Shown: positions 1 through 7,808, counted from the first letter of the stretch. The stretch: 64,000 bases of DNA from Microvirga splendida (GCF_016427565.1 NZ_JAELXT010000001.1:372001-436000), one strand, 5' to 3'. The notes: generated by a model from the sequence alone, not told the origin. Translations and numbers: made by a program.

Positions 1-190
1 CGGCCTCGCGGACCGTGGCATTGTCCGGCCGGCCGTAGACGAAGCCGGAGGAATAGGCATTGTCCTCATCGCGGATATAGGTGGTCGCCACGTGGATCGG
101 CGGCACGACCGCCTTGGTGATCGGATCCACATGGCCCATGGCCTGCGCGGTGAGGCTGCGCTTCGACCACCGGGAACGCGATGACGGCAT
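1..190 (-). CDS. PLP-dependent trans-sulfuration enzyme, N-terminal part (truncated by window edge)
   Basis: Only the first 63 codons are in the window; the gene runs off the left edge. The start is the ATG read from 190 downwards, preceded by a good GGAGG ribosome binding site at about 199-203. The translation contains PPIHVATTY, then an aromatic/Gly stretch ending YGRPDNATVRE, the N-terminal signature of the Cys/Met metabolism PLP enzymes (cystathionine gamma-synthase, cystathionine lyase, O-acetylhomoserine sulfhydrylase). Known of the family: they handle C-S bonds in methionine and cysteine synthesis using a lysine-bound PLP. The lysine lies outside the window, so substrate and direction cannot be decided. 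The metXW pair at 11.8-13.6 kb makes a methionine role plausible but is not proof. Confidence 0.8.
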   Translation of the reverse strand, partial: MPSSRSRWSKRSLTAQAMGHVDPITKAVVPPIHVATTYIRDEDNAYSSGFVYGRPDNATVREA

Positions 191-263
191 AGGGAACCTC
201 CGGAGAGCGTGACAGGTTGCGTCACTGAGAAACAGACACGCTGCTCTTAAAGGGATTTCGGGG

Positions 264-773
264 ATGCATACAGACCAAACTGTGCCGGGCAGCCATGCAA
301 TGCCGCCGCTGCTCCGTTTTCTCGTGGCCGTGCTGCCGGTGGTCGCGGTGGCGGTGTCGGCGAGCCTCGTCACGCAGCCGAACATTCCCACCTGGTATGC
401 GGGGCTCCAGAAGCCGGGCTTCACGCCGCCGAACTGGGCCTTCCCGGTCGCCTGGACGATCCTCTACGCCATGATGGCCTATGCGCTCTGGCGCATTCTC
501 TCCCTGCCCGAGAACCGGCCCGGACGCAGGGCGGCGATCATCGCGTTCTTCGTGCAGCTCACCTTGAACGGAGCGTGGTCCTTCGCGTTCTTCGGGAGCA
601 AAAGCCCGCTCGCCGGCCTCGTGGTCATCGCGGCCCTGATCGTGGCGATCCTCGCCACGATCCGCATCTTCTGGAGACTCGACCGCACGGCGGCCTTGCT
701 GCTGGTGCCCTATCTCGCCTGGGTGGCCTACGCGACCCTGCTCAACGGCACGATCTGGCGGCTGAACGCCTAG
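264..773 (+). CDS. tspO: TspO/MBR family tryptophan-rich sensory protein
   Basis: 169 residues, integral membrane protein with five predicted helices. The family signature is complete: an aromatic/proline segment at residues 44-76 (WY, KPGFTPP, W, P, W, LY), QLTLNGAWSFAFFG at 98-111 in the fourth helix, and PYLAW...LNGTIWRLN at 149-168. TspO proteins bind tetrapyrroles and cholesterol-like ligands and modulate porphyrin or pigment responses in alphaproteobacteria. The start at 264 follows a purine-rich GGGATTTCGGGG stretch; the ATG at residue 13 would still leave the first helix intact. The gene stands alone, divergent from the partial gene at 1-190 and convergent with hpt. Its exact ligand here is unknown. 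Confidence 0.9.
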   Translation: MHTDQTVPGSHAMPPLLRFLVAVLPVVAVAVSASLVTQPNIPTWYAGLQKPGFTPPNWAFPVAWTILYAMMAYALWRILSLPENRPGRRAAIIAFFVQLTLNGAWSFAFFGSKSPLAGLVVIAALIVAILATIRIFWRLDRTAALLLVPYLAWVAYATLLNGTIWRLNA

Positions 774-792
774 CCGAGCATCTGAACGATAG

Positions 793-902
793 CCTCATCC
801 TGAGGAGGTCGCTTCAGCGACCGTCTCGAAGGACGAGGCGTCTCCAGAGAGCACTGGAGGCTCCTTCGAGACGCCTGCTCCGCAGGCTCCTCAGGATGAG
901 GA
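793..902. repeat. 110-bp palindromic intergenic repeat between tspO and hpt
   Basis: The left end CCTCATCCTGAGGAG is matched in reverse complement by the right end CTCCTCAGGATGAGG. An inner pair GTCTCGAAGG / CCTTCGAGAC adds a second stem, so the transcript would fold into a long hairpin. Elements of this look are widespread between genes in Hyphomicrobiales. It lies between two converging genes and could act as a two-way transcription stop or an mRNA 3'-end protector; that role is inference. No second copy of this family was seen in the window. Confidence 0.8.
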
Positions 903-921
903 TTGTGTGTGGAAGCGTGCG

Positions 922-1494
922 CTATTCCGGCTTGTCGAACAGGTCCGGATCCTTGTCGTGATGGTCGAGCACGCCGACGAAAGGCAGCTGCCGGTAGGAA
1001 TGGGCCACATCCATGCCGTAGCCGATCACGAACACGTCCGGGCAGGTGAAGCCCACATATTCCGGGTGGATCTGCACGGCGCGCTTGCCGGGCTTTTCCA
1101 GCAGCACGGCGGTCTTCACGCTCTTGGCGCCGCGGGCCATGAGCAGGTCCTTGGCGAAGGTGACCGTGCGGCCCGATTCCAGGATATCGTCCACGAGCAG
1201 CACGTCGCGCCCGCGCACGTCGCTTTCCACGTCGCGCAGGATGGTGACGTTGCCGGTGGAGACGGTGCCGTCGAGATAGCTCGACAGGTGCACGAACTCC
1301 ACCTGGGGCGCGAGCCCGGCCCGGTGCAGGGCGCGGATCAGGTCGGCGGCGAACATGAAGCTGCCCTTGAGCACCGCCACCACGAGCAGGTTCTCGGGCT
1401 TGGTGGCCGCGATCTCCTCGGCCAGCGCCTCGTTGCGCTTGGCGATGGTGTCTTCGTCGAAAAGAACCCGGATGCGGTGGGCAGTGCTCATCAT
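922..1494 (-). CDS. hpt: Hypoxanthine phosphoribosyltransferase
   Basis: 190 residues, normal for the family. It converts hypoxanthine (and usually guanine) plus PRPP to IMP/GMP in cytoplasmic purine salvage. The PRPP-binding loop is VLLVDDILESGRT at residues 98-110, with the two acidic residues and the SGRT turn intact. The LKGSFMFAADL motif at 42-52 forms the pyrophosphate-binding loop, and the C-terminal region keeps VIGYGMDVAHSYR, including the flexible-hood segment. Two adjacent ATG codons (1494 and 1491) can serve as start; no strong ribosome site distinguishes them. Monocistronic, with a palindromic repeat after its stop. Confidence 0.93.
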   Translation of the reverse strand: MMSTAHRIRVLFDEDTIAKRNEALAEEIAATKPENLLVVAVLKGSFMFAADLIRALHRAGLAPQVEFVHLSSYLDGTVSTGNVTILRDVESDVRGRDVLLVDDILESGRTVTFAKDLLMARGAKSVKTAVLLEKPGKRAVQIHPEYVGFTCPDVFVIGYGMDVAHSYRQLPFVGVLDHHDKDPDLFDKPE

Positions 1495-1602
1495 GATCGT
1501 CCAGAAAAGAAATATGAGGCTCTCGAAGCCGCCCCTTCACGACCATGCCTGCCCCAGGATGTCAAACGGAGTTGGTGGTTTTTGAAGCAAAAGCACGCCG
1601 CC

Positions 1603-1756
1603 ACTCCCCTCTCCCGTGTGGGAGAGGGGCAGGGGTGAGGGCGTGACGGTCAACCAGCCTAAAACTGACCGTGCCCACTGCAGCACGTCACCCGCTGCAC
1701 TCTATCCGGCACCGGCCTTCCCTCACCCCAACCCTCTCCCACACGGGAGAGGGAGA
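1603..1756. repeat. Composite ~150-bp palindromic repeat, copy 1 (CCCTCTCCC family)
   Basis: Two short hairpins of the form CCCTCTCCC-GTGTGG-GAGAGGG bracket about 100 bp containing the conserved words TGAGGGCG at one end and CCTTCCCTCACCCC at the other, so the whole block can also fold end to end. Homologous blocks occur at 11487-11642 (same orientation) and 18169-18322 (inverted). The core between hairpins is also partly conserved, for example CAGCACGT, GCACT and GGCAC. No open frame or transposase is present. It occupies most of the 413-bp gap between hpt and ftsE; the rest of that gap shows nothing recognisable. Confidence 0.85.
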
Positions 1757-1907
1757 TTTCGTCCTGCGGCACTATCCCGCGAGGGGTTCGCTTCCCGTTA
1801 CACTCCTGCAAGTTTATGGCTTGCTAACCATAGCGGGGCGATAAGGAGGCGAATCGCGGACGTCTCCCGCCCCATAACCGCAACGCTCAAGGACGGCTCG
1901 GCCAGGT

Positions 1908-2618
1908 GTGAAAGCGCTCGATCACGACGACTACCCCTACGATGACAACGCGGCCCCGGTCGTGCATTTCGAGAATGTGGGCGTGCGCTACGGCATGGGG
2001 CCCGAGGTCCTGCGCGACCTGACCTTCTCCATCGAGCACAACTCGTTCCAGTTCCTCACCGGCCCGTCGGGCGCCGGCAAGACGACGCTGCTGCGCCTCA
2101 TCCTGCTCTCGGTGAAGCCGACCCGCGGCCTGATCTCCATGTTCGGCGAGGACGTCTCCCGGATCTCGAAGGACGAGCTGACCGCCTTGCGCCGCCGCAT
2201 GGGCGTGGTGTTCCAGGATTTCCGCCTGCTCGACCACCTGACCACCTACGAGAACGTGGCCCTGCCGCTGCGCGTGCAGGGCAAGGAGGAGGCGAGCTAC
2301 CGGGCCGAAGTGGTCGAACTGCTGCGCTGGGTGGGCTTAGGCGACCGCATGCACATGCTGCCGCCTGTGCTCTCGGGCGGCGAGAAGCAGCGCGCGGCGA
2401 TCGCCCGCGCGCTGATCGTGCGCCCGGACCTGCTGCTCGCGGACGAGCCCACCGGCAACGTGGACCCGTCGCTCGCCCGCCGGCTGCTGCGCCTGTTCAT
2501 CGAACTCAACCGGCTCGGGACCTCGGTGATCATCGCCACCCACGATTTCGGTCTCATGGATCAGCTCGACGTCCGCCGCCTCGTGCTCGGCGACGGCCGG
2601 CTGCATATCGACGAGTGA
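1908..2618 (+). CDS. ftsE: Cell-division ABC ATPase FtsE
   Basis: 236 residues. ATPase of the FtsEX complex, which at the septum activates peptidoglycan hydrolases at the inner membrane. Walker A is GPSGAGKT at residues 52-59, Q-loop near 103, signature LSGGEKQR at 155-162, Walker B LLLADE at 175-180, H-loop His about 212. It overlaps ftsX by 4 bp (GTGA), the usual coupling. The start used is GTG at 1908, with AAGGACGG about 12 nt upstream. It gives an unusual acidic 17-residue extension (rich in Asp and Tyr) before the normal FtsE beginning VHFENVG; an in-frame GTG at 1962 would give the standard N-terminus but lacks a clear ribosome site. Confidence 0.93.
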   Translation: MKALDHDDYPYDDNAAPVVHFENVGVRYGMGPEVLRDLTFSIEHNSFQFLTGPSGAGKTTLLRLILLSVKPTRGLISMFGEDVSRISKDELTALRRRMGVVFQDFRLLDHLTTYENVALPLRVQGKEEASYRAEVVELLRWVGLGDRMHMLPPVLSGGEKQRAAIARALIVRPDLLLADEPTGNVDPSLARRLLRLFIELNRLGTSVIIATHDFGLMDQLDVRRLVLGDGRLHIDE

Positions 2619-3601
2619 GCCGGATGAACGGGTCCCCGCAACCTCGCCTGAAGAAGGCCGCTGCCGCCGCCGACGGGCCAAAGCGCCCCCTGCCCGCCTC
2701 GCTCAGCCGGAACGCCCCCCTGGTGCCGGTGGACTCGGCCGGCGGGCAGGCGCTGGCCGCCGTCATCGCGATCCTCACCTTCCTGGCGGCCCTGTGCGCC
2801 GGCGGCGCCGAACTCGTGGCGGCAAGCTCCGCCCAGTGGCGCTCCGAGATCTCCCGGGAAGTCACCATCCAGATCCGGCCCAATGCCCAGCGCTCCATCG
2901 ACCAGGACGTGGAGCGCGCCGTGGCGCTGGCCCGCCAGGCGCCGGGGGTCGAGGAGGCCCAGGCCTTCACACGAGAGGAATCCGAGCGTCTGCTCGAACC
3001 CTGGCTCGGAACCGGCCTCGATTTCAACGACCTGCCGGTGCCCCGCCTGATCGTGATCAAGATCCAGGAAGGCGCGAAGCCTGATTTCAGCGCCTTGCGC
3101 CAGTCCCTGCAGCGGGAGGTGCCGGGCGCGACGCTGGACGACCATGCCCTGTGGGTCTCGCGTCTCTCCACCATGGCCAACACCATCATCGGCGTGGGCG
3201 TGTTCCTGGTCACCTTGGTGCTGATTGCGGCGGCGCTGGCGGTCATCTTCGCCACCCGCGGGGCCATGGCCAGCAACCGGGAGGTGGTGGAGGTTCTCCA
3301 TTTCGTGGGCGCCAACGACGATTTCATCGCCAAGGAGTTCCAGCGCCGCTTCTTCCGGCTCGGCCTGCGCGGCGCCGCCATCGGGGCAGGCGCCGCCATG
3401 GTCCTGACTCTGGCCCTGGGGCTCGTGACCCGCTCCTGGCGGGCAAGCCCCACGGGCGACCAGATCGAGGCGCTGTTCGGCGCCTTCACCATCGGCTGGC
3501 GGGGCTATGCGGTCGTGGTCCTGATCGCACTCTTCGTGGCAGTCATCACAGGCATCGTGTCGCGCCTGACCGTGAGACGCTTTCTTAACGAAAATGGTTG
3601 A
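2615..3601 (+). CDS. ftsX: Cell-division permease FtsX
   Basis: 328 residues. Membrane partner of FtsE. The protein has a basic, proline-rich cytoplasmic N-terminus, a first helix at about residues 46-70, a periplasmic domain of about 110 residues that in this family contacts septal hydrolase regulators, then three helices (about 188-215, 250-275, 290-315) arranged as in MacB/FtsX permeases. The start GTG at 2615 overlaps the ftsE stop by 4 bp; an ATG three codons later is an alternative. In many Hyphomicrobiales ftsEX is followed by a YdcF-like gene and a PlsC-like acyltransferase gene, as here. Confidence 0.92.
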   Translation: MSRMNGSPQPRLKKAAAAADGPKRPLPASLSRNAPLVPVDSAGGQALAAVIAILTFLAALCAGGAELVAASSAQWRSEISREVTIQIRPNAQRSIDQDVERAVALARQAPGVEEAQAFTREESERLLEPWLGTGLDFNDLPVPRLIVIKIQEGAKPDFSALRQSLQREVPGATLDDHALWVSRLSTMANTIIGVGVFLVTLVLIAAALAVIFATRGAMASNREVVEVLHFVGANDDFIAKEFQRRFFRLGLRGAAIGAGAAMVLTLALGLVTRSWRASPTGDQIEALFGAFTIGWRGYAVVVLIALFVAVITGIVSRLTVRRFLNENG

Positions 3602-3670
3602 TGGTGAGCCTTAACAAGGAATAAGCGGGCTGCCTCTCCATTGCCGCAATCTCCATTATCCTCGTCCCGG

Positions 3671-4450
3671 ATGACCTCGCGAACGCAGAGTTGGAGTGCG
3701 CCGGGCGCCATGGACACAACGGAAGCCGTCGGATGGGGCTGGACGATGCCGGAATCGCCTAAGGCTCCCGCACGACGGTCCTGGACGCGTCGCGTCCTGG
3801 GCTTGGGCTTCTGGGCCGCGACCTGTGCCGCCATTGCCGGTTTCCTGGGCTTTCTCGTCTTCGTCTACAGCCTCGACCGGTTCGAGCAGCGGCCGGAAAC
3901 CCGGGCGGACGGCATCGTGGCGCTCACCGGCGGCGCCCAGCGCATCGGCGACGCCATCGACCTCCTGGACAAGGGCTATGCCAAGAGGCTCCTGATCTCG
4001 GGCGTCAACGAGAACACCAGCCGCGATCAGATCGCCCGGCTCAATCCCGGCCAGCGGCGCCTGTTCGATTGCTGCGTGGACCTCGACTACCGGGCCCGCA
4101 ACACCATCGGCAACGCCATCGAGACCCGGCGCTGGGCCGAAACCAACAGCTTCAACACCATCATCGTAGTGACCTCGAACTACCACATGCCGCGCACGCT
4201 GGCGGAGCTCGACCACGCCCTGCCGAACCTGCAGAAGATCCCCTATCCGGTGGCCGCGACCATCGACCCGCACGACTGGTGGCACAATCCGGCCGTGGCC
4301 CGGGTGATCTTCACCGAATACCTCAAGTTCCTGGCGGTCTGGGTGCGCACCCATCTCGAGGACGACCCGGAGCGCTCCTCGGTGGCCCACCTCATCAGCG
4401 GCGGATCCCCGGTCAAGAAGCAGCTGATCGCCGAACCGATCTGGCGCTAG
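3671..4450 (+). CDS. YdcF/SanA-like DUF218 envelope protein
   Basis: About 259 residues from the ATG at 3671; in-frame ATG 3710 and TTG 3641 are alternatives, and none has a clear ribosome site. After a basic N-terminus there is one membrane helix (GFWAATCAAIAGFLGFLVFV), then the DUF218 domain. Family marks are DGIVALTGGAQRI near the domain start, LLISGVNE, a central ARNTIGNAIETRRWA and VVTSNYHMPRT. DUF218 proteins are inner-membrane-anchored and implicated in envelope or peptidoglycan homeostasis; their biochemical activity is not firmly known. Position directly behind ftsEX supports an envelope role. Confidence 0.85.
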   Translation: MTSRTQSWSAPGAMDTTEAVGWGWTMPESPKAPARRSWTRRVLGLGFWAATCAAIAGFLGFLVFVYSLDRFEQRPETRADGIVALTGGAQRIGDAIDLLDKGYAKRLLISGVNENTSRDQIARLNPGQRRLFDCCVDLDYRARNTIGNAIETRRWAETNSFNTIIVVTSNYHMPRTLAELDHALPNLQKIPYPVAATIDPHDWWHNPAVARVIFTEYLKFLAVWVRTHLEDDPERSSVAHLISGGSPVKKQLIAEPIWR

Positions 4451-4580
4451 CGCATCGTGCGGACCCAGCGGGCCGCGCCAGCGAAAAGTGGACCCAGTTT
4501 TCCGCGTCAACGATGCGCAAGCATAAGGTGAAGCATCGGATGAACCCCAAAAGTGCAAGTCCACTTTTGGGTCCGATGCT
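4450..4580. repeat. Double hairpin repeat (AAAAGTGG family), copy 1
   Basis: Two adjacent hairpins. The first is closed by GCGCATCGT (4450-4458) and ACGATGCGC (4510-4518). The second is closed by AGCATCGGA (4532-4540) and TCCGATGCT (4572-4580) with an inner CCCAAAAGTG / CACTTTTGGG stem. Related elements lie at 33053-33159, 48149-48174, 52169-52210 and 58945-58991. The first hairpin overlaps the stop codon of the upstream gene, so the element may define its mRNA end. It separates the YdcF-like gene from the acyltransferase gene. Confidence 0.85.
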
Positions 4581-4657
4581 GTAGAGGTGCTGACAAAAAC
4601 CCTCTAAGGTGAGCGTGACCGCGGAGCCTCTTGCTCCGCTTTTCGTTTTGCGATGCC

Positions 4658-5425
4658 ATGCTGATCCTCCGCTCCCTGCTGTTCAACGTCGCCTTCTATG
4701 CCAACCTGATCCTGTGGCTTTTCCTGCTCCTGCCCGGGCTGCTGGTGCCGCGCCGGACCTTCATGCAGATGGTCAAGCTCTGGGGCCGCACGTCGATCTG
4801 GCTGCTGCGGGTGATTGCTGGCATCAAGGTCGAGATCACTGGCCTGGAGAAGATCCCGCCGGGCGGGGCCCTGGTGGCGGCCAAGCACCAGTCGTTCCTG
4901 GAAACCTTCACCATCGTGACGTTCCTGGATGACCCGACCTACATCCTGAAGCGGGAGCTGATGTGGCTTCCCATCTTCGGCTGGCACCTGGCCAAGGCCC
5001 AGTGTGTGCCGGTGAACCGCAAGGCCGGCTCGCTTGCCCTGGTGCAGATGACCCAGCGGGCGAAGGAAGAGGCGGAGCACGGGCGCCAGATCATCATCTT
5101 CCCCGAGGGAACCCGCCGCCCGCCGGGCGCGCCGTCGGCCTACAAGTACGGCGTGGCGCATCTCTACCAGAATCTCGGTTTCCCCTGCATTCCCATCGCC
5201 CTGAACGCCGGGCTCTACTGGCCGCGCCGCCAGTTCATCCGCCGCCCCGGCACCGTGCGGATCGAGGTGCTCGCCCCCATCCCGGCGGGCCTGCCGCGCG
5301 ATGAGTTCTTCCAGCGGGTGCAGGCTGAGATCGAGACGGCCTCGAACCGGCTCTACGAGGAGGGCCGGCGGGAGCTCGGCCTCGGTCCAGCATCACCGTC
5401 CGAGGCCACGCTGTCGAAGGCGTAA
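4658..5425 (+). CDS. 1-acyl-sn-glycerol-3-phosphate acyltransferase (PlsC-like)
   Basis: 255 residues from the ATG at 4658. Expected to acylate lysophosphatidic acid to phosphatidic acid at the inner membrane. Two N-terminal hydrophobic segments come first. The acyltransferase block I is KHQSFLETF, which carries Glu where most PlsC proteins have Asp in the HX4D motif. Block III is FPEGTRRPPGAP, and block IV is IPIALNAG. The HX4E variant is known in some alphaproteobacterial members and should be active, but this cannot be proved here. It closes the ftsEX-ydcF-plsC group; a repeat separates it from the gene before. Confidence 0.88.
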   Translation: MLILRSLLFNVAFYANLILWLFLLLPGLLVPRRTFMQMVKLWGRTSIWLLRVIAGIKVEITGLEKIPPGGALVAAKHQSFLETFTIVTFLDDPTYILKRELMWLPIFGWHLAKAQCVPVNRKAGSLALVQMTQRAKEEAEHGRQIIIFPEGTRRPPGAPSAYKYGVAHLYQNLGFPCIPIALNAGLYWPRRQFIRRPGTVRIEVLAPIPAGLPRDEFFQRVQAEIETASNRLYEEGRRELGLGPASPSEATLSKA

Positions 5426-5440
5426 CGAGACTTTCACCCC

Positions 5441-5530
5441 ATCATGGCCGGTCTTGTGCCGGCCATCCCGATACGGAGAAGCGCAGCGCTTCACATCATC
5501 GGGATCACCGGCACAAGGCCGGTGATGACG
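5441..5530. repeat. Palindromic repeat (CATGGCCGG / CCGGTGATGACG family), copy 1
   Basis: Two hairpins in tandem: ATGGCCGGtcttgtGCCGGCCAT-like and ATCACCGGcacaaggCCGGTGAT-like, joined by TCCCGAT...ATCGGGAT. A second copy with the two hairpins in swapped order lies at 7817-7907. It is followed at once by the CATTCCC family repeat at 5539-5634; the same pairing occurs at the second locus. Confidence 0.8.
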
Positions 5531-5538
5531 TGAGCGGG

Positions 5539-5634
5539 TGTCATTCCCGGCGAGCGTCAGCGAGGCAAGGGAATCCATAGCGCTGCGCCTGATCGTGGAT
5601 CCCCTTCCCGGCCTCACGGCCGCCGGGGATGACA
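5539..5634. repeat. ~96-bp palindromic repeat (GTCATTCCCGG...CCGGGGATGAC), copy 1
   Basis: Ends GTCATTCCCGG and CCGGGGATGAC are near-perfect inverse complements. Inside, AAGGGAATCCA pairs with TGGATCCCCTTCCC, and the tip carries GGCC-TCAC-GGCC. Copies are at 7915-8012, 11381-11478 and 13605-13702. No coding content. This element and its neighbour fill the 298-bp gap between the acyltransferase gene and the gene at 5724, apart from the promoter at 5686-5732. Confidence 0.87.
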
Positions 5635-5685
5635 AAACCCCTTAAAAACCCGCAAAACCTAGGCTCTGCCAAGCTTCTCATTGCC

Positions 5686-5732
5686 TTGACGACTCACCTG
5701 CCCGTTCTTACATATAAGAACATATGGCGAAC
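5686..5732 (+). promoter_or_regulatory. Probable LexA/SOS-controlled promoter, possibly leaderless
   Basis: A strong promoter-like pair is present: TTGACG at 5686-5691, a 17-bp spacer, then TACATA at 5709-5714, which predicts transcription starting at about 5721. Over the predicted start lies GAAC-ATATGGC-GAAC (5718-5732), which matches the alphaproteobacterial LexA box GTTC-N7-GTTC read on the other strand. An overlapping inverted repeat GTTCTTA-CATA-TAAGAAC spans 5704-5721. The ATG of the downstream gene (5724) lies inside the box and has no ribosome site, so the transcript may be leaderless. The match is by eye. Confidence 0.6.
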
Positions 5733-6158
5733 AAACGAACCATATCCTGGAATGCGGCCATGCGGGATCTCCGCAACGACCGAATGCGGAGGGCTGGCGT
5801 GCGCGAGGAAAGGCTACGGGCGACCGCAGGGCTTCGCTCCTCTTCCACCCTGAGTTCCTGGCGCGGCCGTTCGGGCCGCCGCTACATCGTCGGCGTGCAT
5901 CCGCTCAACGAGGCGGAGCTGCTCGACGTGACGGACGCAGTGATCCTGGCCGTCAGGCGCGACCGGGACGGCACCGGCACGGTGATCGACGCCGCCATGG
6001 CCGCCTCCGAGCCGGCCGAGCACACCCGGATGCGCTGGCTGGCTAAGATGCAGGAACGGGGCGCCACCGAGCTTCACATTCATCGGCTCGCCGCAACGGA
6101 CGAGGATCGCCGCGCGATCTTCGAGGACCTGCGCGAGAACGAGACTCAGGCTTCCTGA
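5724..6158 (+). CDS. Hypothetical protein, possible SOS-regulated
   Basis: 144 residues, not recognised. The N-terminal 50 residues are very basic (many Arg) and contain WRGRSGRRYIVGVHPL. The middle holds the well-formed segment VTDAVILAVRRDRDG...VIDAAMA, and the C-terminus is acidic (DEDRRAIFEDLREN). There is no signal peptide or membrane segment. The start at 5724 has no ribosome site but sits 2-3 nt from the predicted transcription start; an in-frame ATG at 5760 is the alternative. The promoter resembles a LexA-controlled one, so a DNA-damage link is inferred only from that. Its 3' end overlaps the convergent chaC gene by 13 bp. Confidence 0.65.
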   Translation: MANKRTISWNAAMRDLRNDRMRRAGVREERLRATAGLRSSSTLSSWRGRSGRRYIVGVHPLNEAELLDVTDAVILAVRRDRDGTGTVIDAAMAASEPAEHTRMRWLAKMQERGATELHIHRLAATDEDRRAIFEDLRENETQAS

Positions 6159-6682
6159 TCGAGCGCACCGACGATCTTATGCAGCAGCGGGTCGGTCACG
6201 TTCATCCCGATGAGGTGATCGTAGGTGTTGCGCACGTAATCCGGGTTGCGCCCGGAAACTCCCTGCCCCTGCCGCACATGCCTCAGCACATCCTCGAAGG
6301 ACAAACGCCCGGCATATTGCCCGTGATAGCGGTCGACCACGTAGGCCAGGGCCCGGACCCGCCGCCCGTCCGCCAGCCGCACCGGCAGGCGTCGCTCCAG
6401 ATAGACGGCCGTGACCTGCTCGCGCTCGCGCAGGTACTGGATCGTGGCCTCAGCCTCCTCCGGCGCAACCTGGAAGGCGACGCCGTGGCAGCGGCCGCCG
6501 CGGTCGAGGCCGAGCACCAGCCCGGGATGCTCGGGCGTTCCGCGATGGACATGGGAGAAGACGCAGAGCGAACGGTGATAGCCGTAGAGATGGGCATGGG
6601 CGCGCTCGAGATAGGGAAAGCCCGGCCGCCACATGAGCGAGCCATAGCCGAACACCCATAAATCCTCCGTGAGGTCGTTCAT
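6146..6682 (-). CDS. chaC: Glutathione-specific gamma-glutamylcyclotransferase, ChaC-like
   Basis: 178 residues. ChaC enzymes cleave glutathione to 5-oxoproline and Cys-Gly in the cytoplasm. The substrate-binding loop FGYGSLMW is at residues 11-18, and the expected catalytic glutamate is E88 in YLREREQV. The start chosen is the ATG at 6682, giving the standard length and beginning MNDLTEDLWVFGYGSL; an upstream extension to 6757 would add a non-homologous tail into the divergent promoter region. Head-to-head with the DUF2125 gene, 73 bp apart, so the two may share control sites. Confidence 0.88.
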   Translation of the reverse strand: MNDLTEDLWVFGYGSLMWRPGFPYLERAHAHLYGYHRSLCVFSHVHRGTPEHPGLVLGLDRGGRCHGVAFQVAPEEAEATIQYLREREQVTAVYLERRLPVRLADGRRVRALAYVVDRYHGQYAGRLSFEDVLRHVRQGQGVSGRNPDYVRNTYDHLIGMNVTDPLLHKIVGALDQEA

Positions 6683-6755
6683 GTCACCCGCGCCCGAACC
6701 TTGCCTGCATCGGGCGCTACCAGTTACGAAGCATCCGCACAACAGGAGATCGCGC

Positions 6756-7808
6756 ATGGATCAGGCCGCCCCGACGGGCAATGTTCGCCGCAGCCGTTTC
6801 TGGCTCTACACGCCCTTCGTCCTGCTGCTTCTGCTGGCCATTGCCTGGAGCGTCGCCTGGTTCGTGATCCGCAACCGCACGGCGGAGGCGCTGGACGGCT
6901 GGATCGCCGCGGAGGCGCGCGCCGGACGGGAGTGGACCTGCACGGACCGCAGCATCGCCGGCTACCCGTTCCGCATCGAGGTGGTCTGCAGCAATCTCGA
7001 GCTGAAGCGCGGCGCCGTGACGGCCTCGTTCGGCCGCACCGAGGCGGTGGCGCAGGTCTACCAGCCGCGCCGCATCATCGCCGAGGTGGCCGGCCCCTTG
7101 CGCGTGACCGACGGCACCGTGGCGGTGCAGGGCAGCTGGGACCTGCTGCAGGCCAGCATCAACGCCTCGCAGACGGGCCTGCAGCGCCTCTCCGTGGCCG
7201 CGGACGCGCCGAAGGTGACCGTCACCGGTCTGCCGGCCGGCGAGTTCAGCGGATCGGGCCGGCATCTGGAGCTTCATGTCAGGCCCAACCCGTCCCGGGC
7301 GGCCGAGCAGGCCCGCGACGTGGCAGCCTCCATCACGGATGCCCGCATTCCTCTTCTCGATGGGCTGATCGGCGGCACGGAACCGGCCAACCTGAACGCG
7401 GATGTGACCGTGACCCAGGCCGACGGCTTCAAGGGCGGCACCATTGCGGAGGAGCTGGAGCTCTGGCGCAAGGCCGGGGGCAAGCTCGACCTCCTGATGC
7501 TCTCGGCCACCAAGGGCTCGCGCCAGATCGAGACCAAGGGCGAGCTGCGCCTCGACGAGCAGCACCGGCCCGCGGGCCAGATCAATGTGGCGGCCGCCGG
7601 CCTCGACGGGCTTCTCGGCAACCTCACCGGCGGACGCCTCGGCGGCAATCTCTTAGGGATGCTGCTGGGACAGGGCCCGCGCGCCAACGCGGCTCAGCCG
7701 AACGCCAAGCCGCAGCTCGCCTCCCTGCCGCCGCTGCGCCTGGAGAACGGCTTTCTCGCCATGGGGCCGTTCGTGATCCCGAACGTAAAGCTGCAGCCGC
7801 TGTACTAA
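6756..7808 (+). CDS. DUF2125 domain-containing envelope protein
   Basis: 350 residues. One N-terminal membrane anchor (about residues 15-35, LYTPFVLLLLLAIAWSVAW) is followed by a large, probably periplasmic, beta-rich domain that starts WTCTDRSIAGYPFRIEVVCS, typical of alphaproteobacterial DUF2125 proteins. The function of the family is unknown; the fold resembles lipid-transfer/AsmA-like envelope proteins, which is an inference from the repeated beta pattern. The start at 6756 is supported by AACAGGAG eight bases upstream. A glycine- and asparagine-rich stretch near residue 295-315 looks like a linker. Confidence 0.85.
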   Translation: MDQAAPTGNVRRSRFWLYTPFVLLLLLAIAWSVAWFVIRNRTAEALDGWIAAEARAGREWTCTDRSIAGYPFRIEVVCSNLELKRGAVTASFGRTEAVAQVYQPRRIIAEVAGPLRVTDGTVAVQGSWDLLQASINASQTGLQRLSVAADAPKVTVTGLPAGEFSGSGRHLELHVRPNPSRAAEQARDVAASITDARIPLLDGLIGGTEPANLNADVTVTQADGFKGGTIAEELELWRKAGGKLDLLMLSATKGSRQIETKGELRLDEQHRPAGQINVAAAGLDGLLGNLTGGRLGGNLLGMLLGQGPRANAAQPNAKPQLASLPPLRLENGFLAMGPFVIPNVKLQPLY

